From: FEN-1297 sp963834015
Lineage (GTDB): Bacteria; Bacteroidota; Ignavibacteria; Ignavibacteriales; Ignavibacteriaceae
Assembly: GCA_963834015.1 (NCBI GenBank)
Contig: CAWIAG010000003.1
Location: forward strand, 682,001 to 746,000
Direction: 5' to 3'
Length of the DNA stretch: 64,000 bases
Below are positions 45,379 to 55,103 of the stretch, piece after piece (positions within the stretch are counted from its first letter, which is position 1; each line of letters starts with the position of its first letter). Under the pieces are notes generated by a model. That model did not search any database, was not told the DNA's origin, and saw only the letters and a program-made list of their open reading frames with translations. The position numbers and the translations under genes were made by a program.

Positions 45379-48011
45379 TTAGGACAAATACTTTTCCAGG
45401 ACCATTTTTGTTTCTTTAATTGCCAGGGAAAGTTTATCCATCCATTGGTTAACGTTTTCCAGGTCTTTTTGCCTTCCGGTAAGTTCGATGCTGTATGCAA
45501 TATTACCTATTTTATTAGCACCGACTGAAAAACTTGCACCCTTTATGGTATGTGCCTCGGCTGCTATCTTTGGTAAATTTTGCGATTGTATAAACTCCAT
45601 TAATCTGTTAAACCTCTTATCCAGATCTTTCCTGTAATGGCCTAAGAGTTCAACCTGAAATTCCTTATCGCCCAAACTCATTTTATCAAGAACTGCAAAA
45701 TCAAAAACTTCTTCATATTTTCCCTGTACAGAACCGGTACCGGTATCTCCTCGTTTTATTTCAATATTCAGCCATTTATCGATAACCTTAACAAATTTTT
45801 CAGGGACAATGGGTTTTGAGACGTAATCGTTCATACCGGCTTCAATACATTTATCTTTATCACCAATAAGAGCATGTGCCGTTAAAGCTATTATGGGAAT
45901 ATTTGTTGAGGCTGTATCAGATTTTCTTATTTTACTAGTTGCAGTAAAACCGTCCATCTCAGGCATTTGCACATCCATAAGGATAATGTCAAAAGATTTT
46001 TCATCAAGTATTTTAAGAACTTCAATACCATTATTTACAGGTGTTACATTATAACCGCAGTCGCTGAGAATCCTTAAAGCAACCTTCTGGTTAATCAAGT
46101 TGTCCTCGGCAAGCAGAATTTTATACCGGCTTCTTTCTTTTTTTATTAAATCAATCTGGTTCGTATTTAATACAATTTCTTTAGTATCGGTTTTTGAACG
46201 GCCGGTGATTGAAGGTACTGCAATATATTTCTGTTTTTTCAGTTTAGCCGTAAAATAGAAACTACTCCCAATTCCTTTTTCACTTTCAACCGAAATATTG
46301 CCGCCCATCATAGTAATAAATTCTTTGCAAATAACCAACCCAAGCCCTGTGCCGCCATATTTACGCGTATGCGAGCCGTCCAATTGAGTAAAAGGTTTAA
46401 AAAGTTCGCCAAGATTTTCCCTGGGAATTCCAATTCCCTGATCCTTAACTGCGGCGTGCAAAATAAGATTCTCGTTATCTATTTTTTCTGTCGAAACAAT
46501 AATTTTAATTTCCCCTTTCTCAGTAAATTTAATAGCATTACTAAGTAAATTAAGGAATATTTGTCTCAACCTGGTGGGATCTCCGATAAGAAAAACATCC
46601 GAGTTCTTATAAATATCGGTGGTCACTTTTAGATCTTTTTCATTTATTTTGGACGATAAAAGTAATATCGACTCTTCTAGAATATCATTCAAATTAAAAT
46701 CAGTACTTTCAAGAACCATTTTGCCGGATTCAATTTTTGAAAGGTCCAATATATCGTTAATAATTTCCAGTAAAAGCTCAGCGGATTGCCTGGCATTATA
46801 AGTAAATTGTTTCAATTCTTCCCTGTCTTTATACACTCCTTTCTCTATCAAAGAAAGAAAACCTAATATCCCGTTCATAGGCGTTCTTATTTCATGGCTC
46901 ATATTTGCGAGAAACTGACTTTTAATATTAGTTGACTGCGTGGCTTCCCTTGCAAGCCTGTCTGATTTAATCTTTTCAGCGCGCAATTCTTCTTCAATTT
47001 TTCTTCTCTTTTCATCGGCAATAAACTGATCCGTAATATCCTGCATATTGCCTTCAAAATAATAATGATCCGAGTTGTCGTCGGGAACCAGATGGTCATT
47101 CAGCCGAACAATTACATCAGAGCCGTTTTTCTTTTAAAAGTAAGCACATAATTATTAACCGAACCGTTCTTTTTCAGATATTCTATTAACTTTTCCCGTT
47201 CTTCCGGGCTTTTGTAAAGTTCACGGGGTATATCTATTTTTAATAATTCTTCGCGGCTGTCATATCCAAGAATTTTTACAAGAGCTGAATTAACTGTAAG
47301 AAATTTACCGTCCAAACTAGATTGGAACATACCCTCGGCAGAATTTTCAAAAATTGAATGAAATTTTTGACCCGATAATTCAACAAGGAATGATCTTTCA
47401 GCAAGCTGCATCCTTAACTTAAAATTAACCGCACTTCCTATTACAGATATTATGCTCAGAAACAACACAAATATTACCATTTCGTACATGTGCGGAAGAA
47501 AGTATATATTTTTATTATTTATTAAAATGGCCGTTGCAAAAACAAGATTATAGTATATAGCTACTATAATTTGGTTTTTTACATCCCAGCTCAGGAACAA
47601 AGCGGAAGTGAAAATCATTAATCCAACAATTTGAGTATTAAGTACCAAAGTGGTGGGGATTAATAATATCATATAACCCGAAGAAATTATCATCACAGCC
47701 AGCAGCACGTGAACAAGTATAACCGGCTTCTCAGTACCGAATTTTGAATACATCAGCACAAGAACGAAAAATGCTATGAGCGTTGCCATCAATCTAGTTA
47801 AATAAACCTGGAACGAAAACTCTGAAAAGTAACGTACTTCAAATATCATAGCAAACAAGCCGGATACGGCGATAAGAAGCGATAATACTTTTAATGGAGT
47901 AACCAGGAGGGATTTTGTTTCTTTACGTACCTGTGCATATTCTTTTGCAGAGAATACAGCTTCTCCCTTATAGATATAATCAAAAATGGATTGGTTGATA
48001 ACACTGCTCAT
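45379..48011 (-). CDS. Hybrid sensor histidine kinase with REC and Hpt domains, one frameshift
   Basis: About 877 residues when repaired. N-terminal part (47112-48011): six hydrophobic segments, then a PAS domain (MFQSSLDGKFLTVNSALVKI, LGYDSREELLKIDI). Adding one A to the A5 run (T at 47126-47130) gives FKRKNGSDVIVRLNDHLVPD and enters the second frame (45379-47046). That has HisKA MSHEIRTPMNGILGFLSL, the ATPase boxes LLSNAIKFTEKG, KDQGIGIPRENL and GGTGLGLVICKE, a receiver with phospho-Asp in IILMDVQMPEMDG, and an Hpt domain with the His in AHTIKGASFSVGANK. This is a complete His-Asp-His relay. The free receiver at 14 kb could be its end target, but that is only a guess. Confidence 0.9.
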
Positions 48012-48172
48012 ATTTATTCCAATTTAACTAATTCTAAATTGTTTTTTAGAAGACCTAAGGGTAAAAATAACAATATAAATTATTAACTGCTGAAATAACC
48101 TAAATTTATTAAACGAATAAATAAATAAAATTTAAATTCTTATCTGATCCGGAATAGGAAATTAATCAGACG

Positions 48173-48790
48173 ATGAATATTTTTCCACTATTAATATTTA
48201 TTCATTTCCGCAGAATTTTTATGAGCAATATCCTGTATTCCTTAGACTTGTTAATATTTTATTTTATTAATCATACTTTATCATGCGGAATCCTGGATAA
48301 GTTCTTCACTATCATTACAAATGTAAATAATTGGTTCATAACATACGTAGTTCTTCTAGGAATAAGTTTTTTTAAAGGCGGTAAGCGAGGGAAAATTGCG
48401 CTACTGGGAGTGATCCTGCTTATTATTTTAACCGACAGGTTAAACGCCACTCTGGTAAAGGATATTTTCCACAGATTACGGCCTTGTAACGCTCTAACCG
48501 ATGCAATAACTCCTTTAGGTTGCACAGGCACATTTTCATTCCCTTCAAACCATGCTGTAAACAACTTTGCGGCAGCATTTTTCTTTTATAAATTATTCCC
48601 GAAACTTAAGTGGCTATTATTTATTACCGCTTCACTTGTTGCAATTTCAAGAGTATACCTGGGGCTGCATTACCCTTCCGACATTTTGGGAGGTGCTGTA
48701 ATCGGGTCCGCTTTCGGTTACCTTTTTGCACTAGGCGCAATAAAATTAGACGAAGTTATTAAAGAACCGGGGAAAAATAAAACAATTTAA
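48173..48790 (+). CDS. PAP2-family membrane phosphatase
   Basis: A 205-residue membrane protein with five or six hydrophobic segments. All three phosphatase motifs are intact: KDIFHRLRP, FPSNHAVNNF (PSGH with Asn) and SRVYLGLHYPSD. It should dephosphorylate a membrane lipid such as phosphatidic acid or undecaprenyl pyrophosphate. The frame begins at 48173, but a Met at codon 17 (48221, MSNILYSLDLLIFYF) may be the real start; neither has a clear ribosome site. GNAT 48821 follows at 30 nt. Confidence 0.9.
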   Translation: MNIFPLLIFIHFRRIFMSNILYSLDLLIFYFINHTLSCGILDKFFTIITNVNNWFITYVVLLGISFFKGGKRGKIALLGVILLIILTDRLNATLVKDIFHRLRPCNALTDAITPLGCTGTFSFPSNHAVNNFAAAFFFYKLFPKLKWLLFITASLVAISRVYLGLHYPSDILGGAVIGSAFGYLFALGAIKLDEVIKEPGKNKTI

Positions 48791-48820
48791 ATCGTCGTAA
48801 CAAAGTCGAAAATAAATAAA

Positions 48821-49300
48821 ATGGATAATAAAATATCAGAAAAATTAAAGATCAGAAATGCATTAGAACCGGACATCCCTCTCATTCTTTCATTTATAAA
48901 AGAACTGGCCGAATATGAAAAACTATCAGACCAGGTAAAAGTAACCGAAGAACTTTTAAAAGAATCGTTATTCGGCCGAAAGGGATTTGTCGAGGTACTG
49001 ATAGCTGAATATAACGGTGAACCCGCCGGACAGGCGCTTTTCTTCCATAACTTTTCAACATTTGTAGGTCGTCCCGGTATTTATCTTGAAGATTTATATG
49101 TACGCCCAAAATTAAGAGGAAAAGGAATCGGAAAGGCGCTGTTGCAATCATTGATTAACTTAGCAAAAGAAAGAAACTGCGGAAGAGTTGAATGGGCAGT
49201 TCTAGATTGGAATAAACCTTCTATTAATTTTTACAAAAGTATAGGAGCAAGGCCAATGGATGAATGGATAATATTCCGTCTGACTGAGGATAAATTTTAA
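48821..49300 (+). CDS. GNAT-family acetyltransferase, small amine type
   Basis: A 159-residue GNAT unrelated to the cluster paralogues. Motif A is YVRPKLRGKGIGKALLQSL and the family continues with RVEWAVLDWNKPSINFYKSI and GARPMDEWIIFRL. This is the spermidine/diamine N-acetyltransferase pattern (KLRNALEPDIPLILSFI at the start), so it probably acetylates polyamines or thialysine-like amines in the cytoplasm. It follows the PAP2 gene on the same strand. Confidence 0.88.
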   Translation: MDNKISEKLKIRNALEPDIPLILSFIKELAEYEKLSDQVKVTEELLKESLFGRKGFVEVLIAEYNGEPAGQALFFHNFSTFVGRPGIYLEDLYVRPKLRGKGIGKALLQSLINLAKERNCGRVEWAVLDWNKPSINFYKSIGARPMDEWIIFRLTEDKF

Positions 49301-49315
49301 ATAATACAAATTTAC

Positions 49316-49341
49316 ACGAATTAAAACGAATAACACGAATT
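49316..49341. repeat. Phased ACGAATT repeat, three units
   Basis: ACGAATT at 49316 and 49335 and ACGAAT at 49326 follow at 9-10 bp steps in the gap between two convergent genes. It is a smaller copy of the array at 56141-56214. Confidence 0.6.
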
Positions 49342-49376
49342 ATATTGGTTGCTCGTCTCTGTTATCGACTAAAAGC

Positions 49377-50834
49377 CTATTTAATTCCTAATTCTTTACA
49401 CATCCTGTAATAGTTTGAAGGGGCAAGTCCAAGTTTTTCGGCAGCGCCGGAATCGGAACTGGAAATACTCCTAACATACTGAAAATATTTTTTTCTGAAA
49501 ATCTTTTCCATTTCTTTTAATTGCAGCACCTGCCCCTGGTACAGATCATTAAAATCTGTTTCTTCCTTAACAATTCCATGATCTCTAAGTATCATCGGAT
49601 TACTAATGTCCTTAGCGTTAATGGTACCGTGACAGTTCAATATCAACCTTTGCACAACATTTCTTAATTCTCTAACATTACCCGGCCACTTGTAATTAAG
49701 CAATATTTCTTTGGCCTTATCTTCGACTTTTGGAATTTCAACATCAAGATCCTGACTGAAGAACTGAAGGAAATAATCAAATAATAAGATTATATCATCC
49801 CCTCTCTGACGCAAAGGTACAATATCAATGGGCACTACATTAAGCCTGTAGTACAAATCCTCTCTAAACCTGCCGTTGTTAACTTCATTAGTAAGATTTT
49901 TATTTGTTGCAGCAATAATTCTTACATTGACGGAAAGTTTCTGCCTCCTGCCTATTTTTTCTATTTCACCTTCCTGGATGACACGTAATAATTTCACCTG
50001 CGCGGGAAGCGGAAGCTCTGCAACTTCATCAAGAAAAATCGTACCGTTATGTGCAATTTCAAACAGCCCCTGCTTATTACTGTTGGCCCCCGTAAAAGAA
50101 CCTTTTTCATAGCCGAATAATTCGCTCTCTATTAATTCTGCAGGTATACTTCCACAATTAATCGGGACAAAATTGTCATATTTTCTTTTGCTTTTTAAAT
50201 GGATATTCCAGGCAACAAGTTCCTTACCCGTTCCCGAAGGCCCATTCACTAAAATATTAACATCGGTTTTAGCATATCTTTCAATAGTATCTTTAAGCTG
50301 AACAATAGGTTTGGATTCGCCTATAATTTTCTTCATTTCCAGTAAATTAAAAATATTTTGTTTCAGCTTTTTGTCGGATTTTAGGTTATGTTTTTCAAGT
50401 TTCTTTTTTTCAAAAGCATTAAATATACTGAGAATGAAATCTGTGGGCTGATAAATATAATCTTCAATGTTTCCGGGATATTTTGTGCCATACCAAAATG
50501 CCCCCGACTTAATTAAATTATTTGCAAAGTTATAATCCGTAATGTTTATTGTCATTTTAGTTATAACAATAATCTGGATAAACGGATCGTATTCTTTTAT
50601 TTTAGTTATAAGTTCTTCACCTTTTAAACCGCCGGAAATCTGATAATCCAATATTACCACATCATATTTATCTGAATTACTTGAAACCAGGTCTAATGCC
50701 GCCATACCGTTGGATACCGTATCAAGCACTTTAATTCTTGTATCATAATAACTTATAGTATTCTTTATTCTTCTTACATCAAAATCTTCATCTTCAACAA
50801 GAAGGATGTTAATATGACTATTATTTGAAATCAT
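49377..50834 (-). CDS. Sigma-54-dependent response regulator (NtrC family)
   Basis: A 485-residue regulator. The receiver has acidic residues VEDEDFDV and phospho-Asp in VVILDYQISG (about residue 60). The AAA+ domain follows, with Walker A GPSGTGKELVAW near 198, GSFTGA near 243 (sigma-54 contact loop) and Walker B GTIFLDEV, plus LRVIQEGEIEKIG. The last 35 residues form a Fis-type helix-turn-helix (GAAEKLGLAPSNYYRMCKEL). It should activate sigma-54 promoters after phosphorylation by the upstream kinase. It is the third gene of a three-gene operon and 12 nt downstream of the kinase gene. Confidence 0.95.
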   Translation of the reverse strand: MISNNSHINILLVEDEDFDVRRIKNTISYYDTRIKVLDTVSNGMAALDLVSSNSDKYDVVILDYQISGGLKGEELITKIKEYDPFIQIIVITKMTINITDYNFANNLIKSGAFWYGTKYPGNIEDYIYQPTDFILSIFNAFEKKKLEKHNLKSDKKLKQNIFNLLEMKKIIGESKPIVQLKDTIERYAKTDVNILVNGPSGTGKELVAWNIHLKSKRKYDNFVPINCGSIPAELIESELFGYEKGSFTGANSNKQGLFEIAHNGTIFLDEVAELPLPAQVKLLRVIQEGEIEKIGRRQKLSVNVRIIAATNKNLTNEVNNGRFREDLYYRLNVVPIDIVPLRQRGDDIILLFDYFLQFFSQDLDVEIPKVEDKAKEILLNYKWPGNVRELRNVVQRLILNCHGTINAKDISNPMILRDHGIVKEETDFNDLYQGQVLQLKEMEKIFRKKYFQYVRSISSSDSGAAEKLGLAPSNYYRMCKELGIK

Positions 50835-50846
50835 TCAATCCTCAAT

Positions 50847-52328
50847 CTAATTTTTAATTTTAATAATAAACCTGCACCCGCCGTCTGCTAAATTCTCCGC
50901 ATCTAAATTCCACCCGCATCTTGCAACCGCCATCTGGTAAGCTATATAACAACCGTAGCCTGAATTTATATTCAAATGCGACTTGGTCGTTTCATTTTCT
51001 AAAAATATTTTTTTAATTCCGTCTTCATTTGTAACCAATAATTCATTAACAATACCTACGCCGTCATCTTCAATAGTTATTATTGTGCAGTTATTTTCTT
51101 TGTCATACCTGGTTTTGATAAGTATTTTGATTGAGCGTTTATTACCATGATCGATGCTATTTTGCATCAGAGGTTCTAATATTTCCCATACAACAAATTC
51201 ATTTACTTTAACCTTAGGAATAGCATCGTCAAGGTCGGTTTTAAATTCAAACATATCGTTTTTACTTGAAATCCTTAAGAACACATGTTCTAAAATAAAC
51301 CGGATCACTTTATTTATATCAGTATGGAACATCGGGTTAACTATAGTATTTATCTCCTGGTCGTACCATTTCATATCATAAATAATTCGTGAAATAAAGT
51401 TTGAGTAAGTAATGACCCTGTTTTTAATAATTTCAAGATTATCCGGATCCAGCCGCCTTACATCCTCCTTAATAAAGCCCATTATTTTTTCAGCTTTATG
51501 ATGTGTATGATATATACGTTTTGTAAAAAGTGATTCTTTTTCAAATTGAATTTGTTTTTCCAAATTTTCAGTATGTTCTACAAATAATTTTCTCTGGGCA
51601 TCGTTTCTTTCCCTAACAGCCTGTGATGAAACGAGGAAAATAGCAATTAAACCAAGGAAAATAAGAGACGAATAAAGAAGCGATACTTTATCAAAGTTGG
51701 AGCTTATCTCATCAGTTAAAAAAGAAAAATCGGGTGTAACTTTAAGGTACATTACACCAAGATATTCGCCGTTCGGAACAAAAGGGACAAGAATGTTAAA
51801 AGTTCTTTTATCAACAAGATTGCTATAAATTACTTCCGACCCTTTAATCTTATCTTTTAATGATACAAAGAAATTCAAAGCTTCGCTATGTGTATGAACA
51901 TTAGCATCATAAGGCGGAAGAGTCCCTCTCAAATAATCGTCTAATTTCTGGCCGCTGTCAATTACATAAAGCCGCTGGTTTTTTATTAGTATGAGGCAAA
52001 TATCATCTGCAGATTTTTGAATAAGCGGTGTTTTAAAAATTACATTGAACGAATAAACAATTTTTTCATCTTCCAAATTTGAAATGGATTTATTAAGGAA
52101 TAAATTTTCAAATAATAACTCCATACTTGTAGAAGTAATAATAGCAAAGCGTTCTGCCGAGTACCTTTTATACCAATCCTGAGTTTCCGACAAAAAATCA
52201 TTAAGAGAAGTTTTTTGCACAAATACCATTACGATCTGGAACAGTATTAGTACAGTAAAGAATATAGTTATATGCTTTATTTCGAAGCGGTACTGGGATA
52301 CTTTATTTCTAATTTTTTTTCTAAGCAT
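50847..52328 (-). CDS. Sensor histidine kinase of the SBP-linked two-component system
   Basis: A 493-residue membrane kinase. Transmembrane helix 1 lies at about residues 22-40 and helix 2 at about 218-240; between them is a periplasmic sensor of about 180 residues. The phospho-acceptor helix is unusual: RIYHTHHKAEKIMGFIKED rather than the common HExRTP box. The ATPase domain has LEPLMQNSIDHGNK (N box), IEDDGVGI (G1) and NSGYGCYIAYQMA (G2, where most kinases have GxGLGL). Small changes in the G2 motif suggest a divergent subfamily. It lies between the binding protein and the regulator, 12 nt from each. Confidence 0.87.
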   Translation of the reverse strand: MLRKKIRNKVSQYRFEIKHITIFFTVLILFQIVMVFVQKTSLNDFLSETQDWYKRYSAERFAIITSTSMELLFENLFLNKSISNLEDEKIVYSFNVIFKTPLIQKSADDICLILIKNQRLYVIDSGQKLDDYLRGTLPPYDANVHTHSEALNFFVSLKDKIKGSEVIYSNLVDKRTFNILVPFVPNGEYLGVMYLKVTPDFSFLTDEISSNFDKVSLLYSSLIFLGLIAIFLVSSQAVRERNDAQRKLFVEHTENLEKQIQFEKESLFTKRIYHTHHKAEKIMGFIKEDVRRLDPDNLEIIKNRVITYSNFISRIIYDMKWYDQEINTIVNPMFHTDINKVIRFILEHVFLRISSKNDMFEFKTDLDDAIPKVKVNEFVVWEILEPLMQNSIDHGNKRSIKILIKTRYDKENNCTIITIEDDGVGIVNELLVTNEDGIKKIFLENETTKSHLNINSGYGCYIAYQMAVARCGWNLDAENLADGGCRFIIKIKN

Positions 52329-52340
52329 GTTTTAATTATA

Positions 52341-53648
52341 TTATTGCAGTATCACTTTATCTGATTCTATTGCTTTTGTAGACCTAGTTAATGCATCTCT
52401 TACGGATATTTTATCTTCAATTGCTTCATTAATATAAAAAGACATAATCTTTGAATACCTTGTATACTGAGGGTTGCCCGGCCTGAATACATCTCTTTTT
52501 AATAATTCTTTATATTTTACAAAATCCGGGCTCATTTTCAGATATACAGAATCTTCATAAAACTTTTTTAAAATGGGGCAGAAACCGCTGTTCAGGTAAA
52601 AAATTTCCTGTGATTTTTCACTTATTAAGAATTTAACGAAATCAATTACCTCAGGTTTCTTATCGGAAAATTTAGATATCATCAGGTCCCATCCGCCTAA
52701 TAGGGACGACGGCCTGCCATCGGCAAAATGCGGAGTGGGAGCTTTTCGCAAATTATTTTGCTTTAAAGTATCGTACGGATAATCTTTGAAGTCTTTATCA
52801 TACGTAGGCCAGCCTTTAAGAAATATTCCATCATCGTTAATAAAATGTTCATAGGTGTGAATTTCCGTGTACTGGGTAACATCCTTTGGGCTTATCTTAT
52901 ATTTATTTACCAGGTCTACTAAAAGCTGAAGCGATTTTTCTGCCTGGCGGGTTTCAAAATTAAATCCGTTTTTTTGAAAATAATCCGGTTCCAGGCTAAG
53001 AAGTTCTTCTAAAAAGCTGCAAACCAGCCCTTCATAATCTGCAGCGGGGAAAAAGTAAAACGGATTTTTTAAACCCATTTCCGATTTTAATTTTATAAAA
53101 TCGTTCCAGGTGATACCGTTCTGGATTTTATTTATTATTTCATCCCCGTTTTTTACTTTTTTTAAAATATCCTCACGGTAATACATGATAGTTTGAACCA
53201 TATCAATCGGAATCGCAACCAATTCCCCGTCATTATAGCATGAGCTCATTGCCTGGCTTAAAATTGCATCTTTTTCTTTATCCGAAAAATACTTATCAAG
53301 AGGTTCCGCCCACTTAGCAAATCTTTGCACCCAGATGATATCAACCGCAAACAGATCAATTCCATCACCACGCCCCCTTAATGATCTGGCCACTATTTCT
53401 TTTCTCTCATTGGTGCTGAAATCATTATTGGGAAAGTCAATTGGAATAACCTTTACTTTACCTTTATGAAGATCATTATATTCATCAATTAATATCCGGT
53501 GTGCAGCCGTCATCCTGTCTGCAAAATAAATTGTTTTTATTCCTACTTCGGTAGACTTATACTCCCAAAAGTTTATTGCGAGATAGGTAACGGTAACAAA
53601 AAGTAAGAAGATAAAAGCCCAGATTTGTTTTAATTTTCTATGCATCAC
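52341..53648 (-). CDS. Extracellular sugar-binding protein (family 1) without transporter
   Basis: A 435-residue ABC-type solute-binding protein of the sugar family. An N-terminal hydrophobic segment (IWAFIFLLFVTVTYLAINF) after a basic start acts as signal or anchor; no lipobox Cys follows. The domain has ADRMTAAHRILIDEYNDLHKG at the start, AVDIIWVQRFAKWAEPLD, and GGWDLMISKFSDKKPE, all typical. No permease or ATPase is near; instead a histidine kinase and sigma-54 regulator follow directly. The protein therefore probably senses sugar and signals to the kinase rather than feeding uptake. First gene of that operon. Confidence 0.85.
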   Translation of the reverse strand: MMHRKLKQIWAFIFLLFVTVTYLAINFWEYKSTEVGIKTIYFADRMTAAHRILIDEYNDLHKGKVKVIPIDFPNNDFSTNERKEIVARSLRGRGDGIDLFAVDIIWVQRFAKWAEPLDKYFSDKEKDAILSQAMSSCYNDGELVAIPIDMVQTIMYYREDILKKVKNGDEIINKIQNGITWNDFIKLKSEMGLKNPFYFFPAADYEGLVCSFLEELLSLEPDYFQKNGFNFETRQAEKSLQLLVDLVNKYKISPKDVTQYTEIHTYEHFINDDGIFLKGWPTYDKDFKDYPYDTLKQNNLRKAPTPHFADGRPSSLLGGWDLMISKFSDKKPEVIDFVKFLISEKSQEIFYLNSGFCPILKKFYEDSVYLKMSPDFVKYKELLKRDVFRPGNPQYTRYSKIMSFYINEAIEDKISVRDALTRSTKAIESDKVILQ

Positions 53649-54057
53649 AGCTTTTTAAAAATTCACCTTTAAATGTTTTCATCTTTTATAGATGAAAAAC
53701 CGGAAGATTTATTTTACTTATTAATCTTGTTATCATTTCTATAGTTAAGATAAATCATATAACAAGAACAATCAATCGGATAAAATCAACAATTCCAGCA
53801 GGCAAATATACCAAAAATGCAGTTATGTTACCGAGTATTTTAAGTTGGTATTTGCACAGTGTAATGAATCTTATTTTTTAAGCGAACCATTAACTTGACA
53901 TGTCAACACCTTTGGGGAAAGTCTGTGCTGCTTAGGTAAAACATATATTTGATAAACGAATTATCTATTTAAATATTGTAATACGACCGGATTACAAAAT
54001 GTATCAAAGTCAATTTTCCCGTCGCAATACCAATGAATATTTTGCAGGTAGATAATT
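53649..54057. other. Intergenic region upstream of the SBP operon, 409 bp
   Basis: AT-rich. It contains the 12-bp perfect palindrome TTGACATGTCAA at 53895-53906, about 250 nt upstream of the binding-protein start. I looked for a sigma-54 promoter (GG-N10-GC) and found none that I would trust. No reading frame. Confidence 0.4.
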
Positions 54058-55059
54058 TTATTTTTTTTCGTATTCCCTTATTATTTTATTCAACGTATCG
54101 TCAAGCTCTTTGGAAATAACCTGCCTTTTAGGATCGGCATTAAACCAGGCAAGTGTTCTTTTAATGCCCTGCTTAAAGGGAATAACTGCTCTATAACCAG
54201 GAACGAACATCTTAATCTTAGTGTTATCAAATATACCGCTACGTGCCTTGTCTCCGAGCAGGGTTCCTGTTTGAGTCTCATCTACCCGGCAAATAAAATC
54301 CGATGGGATATGGATAATGTTCGGTTCTACGCCTACTGCATCGGCAACATCCTGATATATTTGATCCCACGTAAGAATTTCATCTGAAGTAATGTGGAAG
54401 GCGTGACCAGTTGCCTGCTCGTGACCTATTAGTCCCACAAAACCTTTAGCAAAATCTTCTGCGTGTGTTATGGTCCATAGCGAACTACCGTCGCCATGAA
54501 TAATTATTTTATCGCCTTTTTTTAGCCTTTCGATTATATTAAAATTTGTCCATCCGCCTAAAGCAACAGGTATAACTGTGTCATAAGTTAACGAAGGCCG
54601 AACTATTACAGCAGGAAAATTTTCTTCACGGTATGCCCGGTTTAATCTATCCTCACAAGCAATTTTGTTGCGTGAATATTCCCAAAAGGGATTGTATAAG
54701 GGAGTAGATTCGGTAATAACCGGATGTACGGGCGGTTTCTGATATACAGAGGCTGAACTTATAAAAATATACTGCTTTGTTCTATCTGCAAATAAATTGA
54801 TATCCCTTTCAACTTCACTTTCAGTGAAAGCAATCCAATTGACGACAGAATCCCATTTATGATCTTTAATAACGGAACCTAACTGATCGATATCGGATAT
54901 ATCTGCTTTGAATACTTTTGCACCGGGTATTTCCACCCCCCTTGTGCCCCTGTTGAGTAAATATAAATCTATTCCGTTTTTAATACATAATTTACTTACA
55001 GATGTGCTTATATTACCTGTTCCGCCGATAAATAATACTTTCAAAATATCACCTTTCAA
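54058..55059 (-). CDS. NAD(P)-dependent epimerase/dehydratase, extended SDR
   Basis: A 333-residue extended short-chain dehydrogenase. Cofactor loop VLFIGGTGNISTSVSKL, Ser in IFISSASVYQK and Tyr/Lys in WEYSRNKIACED. The second half has ARP-like VIVRPSLTYD and GHAFHITSDEILTWDQIYQD, as in sugar-nucleotide or lactone epimerases/reductases of this group. Substrate unknown. It lies 44 nt downstream of the isomerase-like gene on the same strand and probably forms a two-gene operon with it for sugar breakdown. Confidence 0.88.
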   Translation of the reverse strand: MKGDILKVLFIGGTGNISTSVSKLCIKNGIDLYLLNRGTRGVEIPGAKVFKADISDIDQLGSVIKDHKWDSVVNWIAFTESEVERDINLFADRTKQYIFISSASVYQKPPVHPVITESTPLYNPFWEYSRNKIACEDRLNRAYREENFPAVIVRPSLTYDTVIPVALGGWTNFNIIERLKKGDKIIIHGDGSSLWTITHAEDFAKGFVGLIGHEQATGHAFHITSDEILTWDQIYQDVADAVGVEPNIIHIPSDFICRVDETQTGTLLGDKARSGIFDNTKIKMFVPGYRAVIPFKQGIKRTLAWFNADPKRQVISKELDDTLNKIIREYEKK

Positions 55060-55103
55060 ATTTTTTATTGATAATTAATTTCTTTTTAAAAATATTAATC
55101 AAA

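Noticed and set aside
53649..54057. Sigma-54 promoter before the SBP operon
   Set aside because: The TTGGTATTTGCA and TTGGTATATTTGC sequences have the GG and GC too close together (the -24/-12 elements need ten bases between them).
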